Source of the DNA: Bradyrhizobium oligotrophicum S58
GTDB lineage: Bacteria; Pseudomonadota; Alphaproteobacteria; Rhizobiales; Xanthobacteraceae
NCBI RefSeq assembly: GCF_000344805.1
Contig: NC_020453.1
Coordinates: 3,100,001 to 3,164,000 of the forward strand
Reading direction: 5' to 3'
DNA length: 64,000 nt
Part shown: positions 60,500-64,000 of the stretch, one piece after another
Position numbering within the stretch: position 1 is the first letter of the stretch
How the letters are laid out: every line of letters begins with the position of its first letter
Program-made: the position numbers and the translations under genes
The notes under the pieces: generated by a model
Seen by the model: the letters and a program-made list of their open reading frames with translations, nothing else
What the model was told of the DNA's origin: nothing
Database searches by the model: none

Positions 60500-62269
60500 A
60501 TGGATCAAGCAACTCAGCCTCGAACGATCGGTCATGGCGCGCGGCCGGTTGCGGATAATGTCTGGATCGTCGACGCCGGCCGGATCAAGGCCGCCGGCCT
60601 GCCGCTTCCGATCCGCATGACCGTGATCCGCCTGTCCAGCGGCGACTTGCTGCTGCATTCGCCGACGCGCTTCTCGCATGCGCTGCGGGAGGAGTTGGAA
60701 CAGCTCGGGCCGATCAAATATCTGCTCGCCCCCAACGTGGCGCACTGGATGTTCCTGCCGGACTGGCAGGCGGCACTGCCGAATGCGCGGGTCTATGCGG
60801 CGCCCGGCCTGGCGGAACGCCAGCAGGTCCGCCGCAGCGGTCTGCGCATCGATCGCGAGCTGACCGATGTCACGCCCGACGAATGGTCCGAAGATATCCA
60901 GCTCGTGCTTCTTGCCGCCCCTCTGTTCACTGAGATCGAGCTGTTCCATAAACCCAGCCGGACGCTGATCCTGACCGACCTGGTGCAGAACCTGGCACCG
61001 GAAGGTCTGGGCATCGTGTCGCGCACGGCCGCGAATCTGCTCGGGATCACCGCGCCTGATGGCAAGGCGCCGACCTATCTGCGGATGCTGCTGCGGCTCG
61101 GAGGCCGTGCCGTCCGGCTCGCGGCGGCACGGTTGATCGCGCTGGCGCCCGAGCGCGTCATCTTTGCCCATGGCCGATGGTTCGATACCGGCGGCACTCA
61201 GCAGCTGCGCCGCTCGCTCGGCTGGTTGCTGGACTCCGCGCCCGAGGCGCGGCGGCTGATGCGTGACTTGAAGGGAACACGCGTCGTGATTACCGGCGCC
61301 TCCAGCGGCATTGGCCGTGCAACGGCGCTCGCCCTTGCACGGGAGGGGGCGACGGTCGTCCTGGCAGCCCGCCGCGAGGCCGTCCTCCGCGACGTTGCCG
61401 CCGCATGCGAGACGCTCGGCGGGCGCGCCATCGCCGTCCGCACCGATGTCACCGACTCCGAAGCGGTCAAGCATCTGGCTGAGCAGGCGGTGCAGACCTT
61501 CGGCGGTGTCGATGTCTGGATCAACAATGCCGGAACCGGCGTATTCGGCGCCTATCAGGATGCCGACATGGCGCTCCACCGCAAGACCATCGAGGTCAAC
61601 CTGCTGGGTACGATGAACGGCGCCTACGCCGCGTTGCCGATCTTTCTTCAGCAGCGGCGCGGCACGCTGATCAACAACATCTCGCTCGGCGGCTGGGCGC
61701 CGACGCCGTTCGCGGCGGCCTATACGGCCAGCAAATTCGGTCTGCGCGGCTTCTCGGCGAGCCTGCGCCAGGAGCTTGCCGCGCACAAGGACATCCATGT
61801 CTGCAGCGTGTTTCCCGCGATGGTCGACACGCCCGGCTTCGTGCATGGCGCCAACATGTCGGGCCGCAATCTCGATCCGGGACCGTTGTTGTATCGTCCC
61901 GAGGACGTCGCCGAGACGTTCGTGCAACTGATCCATGCACCCCGCGACGAGGTTGCGGTCGGCTGGCCGGCGCGGCTCGGCCAGATCTCCTATGCCCTGG
62001 CGCGCCGGCCGACCGAACGCCTCATAAGCACGGCCTGCCGTTTTCTGTTGTCGCGCGCCAAGGGGGCGCCGCGCACCACGGGTGCCGTGCTGGCGCCGAT
62101 CGCTGCAGGCACTGCGGTGAGCGGCGGCTGGCTCGGGCGCAAGAAGCTGCCGCCGGCAGGCCAGCTCAGCAAGATTGGACTCGCAGTCGGGCTCGGAGGT
62201 GTCGCCTTGCTCGCTCTCGCGCGGGCACGCCGGCCAGCGCGGCCGCCTCGCCCGCGCAGCACTCGCTGA
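60500..62269 (+). CDS. DUF4336-like domain fused to short-chain dehydrogenase/reductase
   Basis: 589 aa. Residues 1-250 resemble DUF4336 (metallo-hydrolase-like): NVWIVDAGRIKAAGLPLPIRMTVIRLSSGDLLLHSPTRFSHALREELEQLGPIKYLLAPNVAHWMFLPDWQAALPNARVYAAPGL and TLILTDLVQNL...VIFAHGRWF. Residues 258-510 are a classical SDR: TGASSGIG (265-272), NNAG (342-345), Ser395, and YTASK with Tyr408/Lys412. A hydrophobic C-terminal helix follows (LAVGLGGVALLALARA) with an Arg/Pro-rich tail, so the protein may be membrane-attached. The start at 60500 precedes 15 bases to cyoB. The substrate is unknown. Confidence 0.88.
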   Translation: MDQATQPRTIGHGARPVADNVWIVDAGRIKAAGLPLPIRMTVIRLSSGDLLLHSPTRFSHALREELEQLGPIKYLLAPNVAHWMFLPDWQAALPNARVYAAPGLAERQQVRRSGLRIDRELTDVTPDEWSEDIQLVLLAAPLFTEIELFHKPSRTLILTDLVQNLAPEGLGIVSRTAANLLGITAPDGKAPTYLRMLLRLGGRAVRLAAARLIALAPERVIFAHGRWFDTGGTQQLRRSLGWLLDSAPEARRLMRDLKGTRVVITGASSGIGRATALALAREGATVVLAARREAVLRDVAAACETLGGRAIAVRTDVTDSEAVKHLAEQAVQTFGGVDVWINNAGTGVFGAYQDADMALHRKTIEVNLLGTMNGAYAALPIFLQQRRGTLINNISLGGWAPTPFAAAYTASKFGLRGFSASLRQELAAHKDIHVCSVFPAMVDTPGFVHGANMSGRNLDPGPLLYRPEDVAETFVQLIHAPRDEVAVGWPARLGQISYALARRPTERLISTACRFLLSRAKGAPRTTGAVLAPIAAGTAVSGGWLGRKKLPPAGQLSKIGLAVGLGGVALLALARARRPARPPRPRSTR

Positions 62270-62284
62270 TCCCCGGGGGGCGTC

Positions 62285-64000
62285 ATGCTCGGCAAGCTCG
62301 ATTGGTCGGCAATCCCGTTCGGCCAGCCCATCCCGCTGGTCGCCGCAGGCCTTGTGCTGGTCGCTATTCTCGGCGTCCTCGTTTGGGTGTCCGCGAAAGG
62401 CCATCTCCCTTATCTCTGGCGTGAATGGATCACGAGCGTCGATCACAAGCGGATCGGCGTGATGTACATGCTGCTCGCCTTCGTCATGCTGCTGCGCGGC
62501 GGCACCGACGCGATCATGATGCGGACGCAGCAGGCGGTGGCGTTTCATTCCAACGGCTATCTGCCTCCGGAGCATTACAACCAGATCTTCTCCGCGCACG
62601 GCACCATCATGATCTTCTTCGTGGCGATGCCGTTCGTGATCGGGCTGATGAATCTCGTCGTGCCGCTGCAGCTCGGAGTGCGAGACGTCGCATTTCCGAC
62701 GCTGAACTCGGTCGGGTTCTGGCTCACCGCGACCGGCGCACTGCTGGTCAACGTCTCGCTCGTCGTCGGCGAGTTCGCCCGCACCGGCTGGCTGCCGTTC
62801 CCGCCCTTGTCCGAGCTGACCTACTCGCCGGGAGTCGGCGTGGACTATTATATCTGGGCGCTCGAGATCTCCGGCGTCGGGACGCTGGTCAGCGGCATCA
62901 ACCTGGTCACCACCGTGCTGAAGCTGCGTACCAGGGGCATGAGCTATCTGCGCATGCCGATGTTCTGCTGGACGACGCTGGCGTCGAACCTGCTGATCGT
63001 CGCGGCGTTCCCGATCTTGACCGCAACGCTGACGATGCTGATGCTCGATCGTTATTTCGGCTTCCACTTCTTCACCAACGAAGCCGGCGGCAACATGATG
63101 ATGTTCATGAACCTGATCTGGGCCTGGGGGCATCCCGAGGTCTACATCCTGGTTCTGCCGGCATTCGGCATCTATTCCGAGGTTGTCGCGACGTTCTCCA
63201 GCAAATCGCTGTTCGGCTATCGCTCGATGGTGCTGGCGACGATGGCGATCTGCGTCATCTCCTTCATGGTCTGGCTGCATCATTTCTTCACGATGGGAGC
63301 GGGGCCCAATGTGAACGCGATCTTCGGCATCGCCAGCATGATCATCGCGGTGCCCACGGGCGTGAAGATCTATAATTGGCTGTTCACGATGTATGGCGGC
63401 CGGGTGCGCTTCACCACGCCGATGCTGTGGTCGGTCGGGTTCATGATCACCTTCATGATCGGCGGGCTGACGGGTGTGCTGGTCGCTGTGCCGCCGGCGG
63501 ATTTCCTCCTGCACAACAGCCTGTTCCTCGTCGCCCACTTCCACAACGTCATCATCGGCGGTGTGCTGTTCGGCGTGTTCGCGGGCGTCACCTACTGGTT
63601 TCCCAAGGCGTTCGGCTTCCGCCTGTACGAGAGCTGGGGCAAGGCCGCATTCTGGTTCACCTTGATCGGCTTCTACGTCACCTTCATGCCGCTTTATGTC
63701 GTCGGGCTGCTCGGCATGACCCGGCGGATGCAGCACTACGATGTCGCCGAATGGCGTCCCTGGCTGGCGGCTGCGACGTTTGGAACGGCTCTGCTCGCGA
63801 TCGGCGTCATTCTCCAGATCCTCCAGCTCGTCTTCAGCATCCGGGATCGCGAGCTCCTGCGTGACACCACCGGTGATCCCTGGGACGGCCGCTCGCTCGA
63901 ATGGGCCACGTCCTCTCCGCCGCCGGTTTTCAACTTCGCGGTGCTGCCGAATGTGACGGGGCAGGATGCGTATTGGGAGATCAAGGAAAACGCCAAAAAC
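62285..64000 (+). CDS. cyoB: Cytochrome bo3 quinol oxidase subunit I, 3' truncated by the window
   Basis: The first 572 residues of about 660, open at the window edge. Very close to Cyo[61 protein letters not shown] (haem ligand His105), [22 protein letters not shown] (Cu ligand His and cross-linked Tyr), [11 protein letters not shown], and [14 protein letters not shown]. Residues R71, D75, H97 and Q100 match the quinol-binding site of E. coli CyoB, so this is a quinol rather than cytochrome c oxidase. It pumps protons in the inner membrane. No cyoA lies upstream; the SDR fusion gene ends 15 bases before it. Confidence 0.96.
   Translation, partial: MLGKLDWSAIPFGQPIPLVAAGLVLVAILGVLVWVSAKGHLPYLWREWITSVDHKRIGVMYMLLAFVMLLRGGTDAIMMRTQQAVAFHSNGYLPPEHYNQIFSAHGTIMIFFVAMPFVIGLMNLVVPLQLGVRDVAFPTLNSVGFWLTATGALLVNVSLVVGEFARTGWLPFPPLSELTYSPGVGVDYYIWALEISGVGTLVSGINLVTTVLKLRTRGMSYLRMPMFCWTTLASNLLIVAAFPILTATLTMLMLDRYFGFHFFTNEAGGNMMMFMNLIWAWGHPEVYILVLPAFGIYSEVVATFSSKSLFGYRSMVLATMAICVISFMVWLHHFFTMGAGPNVNAIFGIASMIIAVPTGVKIYNWLFTMYGGRVRFTTPMLWSVGFMITFMIGGLTGVLVAVPPADFLLHNSLFLVAHFHNVIIGGVLFGVFAGVTYWFPKAFGFRLYESWGKAAFWFTLIGFYVTFMPLYVVGLLGMTRRMQHYDVAEWRPWLAAATFGTALLAIGVILQILQLVFSIRDRELLRDTTGDPWDGRSLEWATSSPPPVFNFAVLPNVTGQDAYWEIKENAKN

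Noticed and set aside
60437..63736. 1099-codon minus-strand frame opposite the fusion gene and cyoB
   Set aside because: Low-complexity Arg/His/Asp-rich translation; the other strand carries unmistakable SDR and CyoB proteins.
1..64000. CRISPR arrays, rRNA or tRNA genes, transposases or integrases
   Set aside because: None was seen on reading; the repeats found are interspersed and degenerate, without spacer periodicity or transposase genes.

Overview
The window is high-G+C DNA that looks like the chromosome of an alphaproteobacterium of the Bradyrhizobium/Rhodopseudomonas group. The evidence is protein character, short interspersed repeats that I recognise from Bradyrhizobium-type genomes, a FixK-type box, and a mixed aerobic/anaerobic cobalamin pathway. 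No rRNA, tRNA or CRISPR was seen. Assignments rest on reading the translated sequences; no database search was possible.

Layout. (1) 1-6160: the end of an NDP-forming acyl-CoA synthetase, an IclR regulator, adenine deaminase (ade), glyoxylate carboligase (gcl) and hydroxypyruvate isomerase (hyi). This is a purine/glyoxylate salvage block. (2) 6486-10779: argC, a rifampin ADP-ribosyltransferase (arr), a damaged small ORF, a LysR regulator and a stand-alone TAXI-type binding protein. (3) About 11.0-18.0 kb: an accessory stretch of small unrecognised proteins and two alpha/beta hydrolases, separated by at least seven decayed copies of one short repeat, a fragment of an adenosine-deaminase-family pseudogene and a larger inverted-repeat element. 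(4) 18.0-24.9 kb: a DUF1236-like protein, a VanZ-like protein, a two-subunit sulfopyruvate-decarboxylase-like enzyme divergent from a 2-hydroxyacid dehydrogenase, a FixK-boxed small protein, an acetyltransferase and a large Orn/Lys/Arg decarboxylase. (5) 25.1-47.1 kb: a nearly complete cobalamin cluster (cobT, cobC, cobS, Thr-P decarboxylase, cbiB, cobQ, cobO, cobP, a B12 riboswitch, DUF1636, cobW, cobN, cobG, cobH, cobI, cobJ, cobK, cobL, cobE, cobM, cbiD, cobB, bluB). It uses CobG-type aerobic chemistry, but the C1 methyltransferase is CbiD and no CobF is visible. (6) 47.1-60.3 kb: a glycosyltransferase-like/formyltransferase pair, an ECF sigma factor, then fliC-fliD-fliS and flgD-flgE-x-flgN-like-flgK-flgL, the distal parts of a flagellum. 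(7) 60.5-64.0 kb: a DUF4336-like/short-chain-dehydrogenase fusion directly followed by cyoB of a bo-type quinol oxidase, which runs off the end.

How the parts work together. The B12 genes cover corrin-ring construction from precorrin-2, cobalt insertion, adenosylation, amidation, aminopropanol attachment, lower-ligand synthesis (BluB) and final assembly. One riboswitch sits in front of DUF1636-cobW-cobN. The flagellar genes make the filament, its cap and chaperone, the hook with its scaffold, and the two junction proteins. An ECF sigma factor and a possible glycan-modifying pair lie immediately upstream. The strongest candidates for something undescribed are the ECF-headed flagellar locus with its glycosyltransferase/formyltransferase neighbours, the DUF4336-SDR fusion coupled to cyoB, and the repeat-littered island of small proteins.
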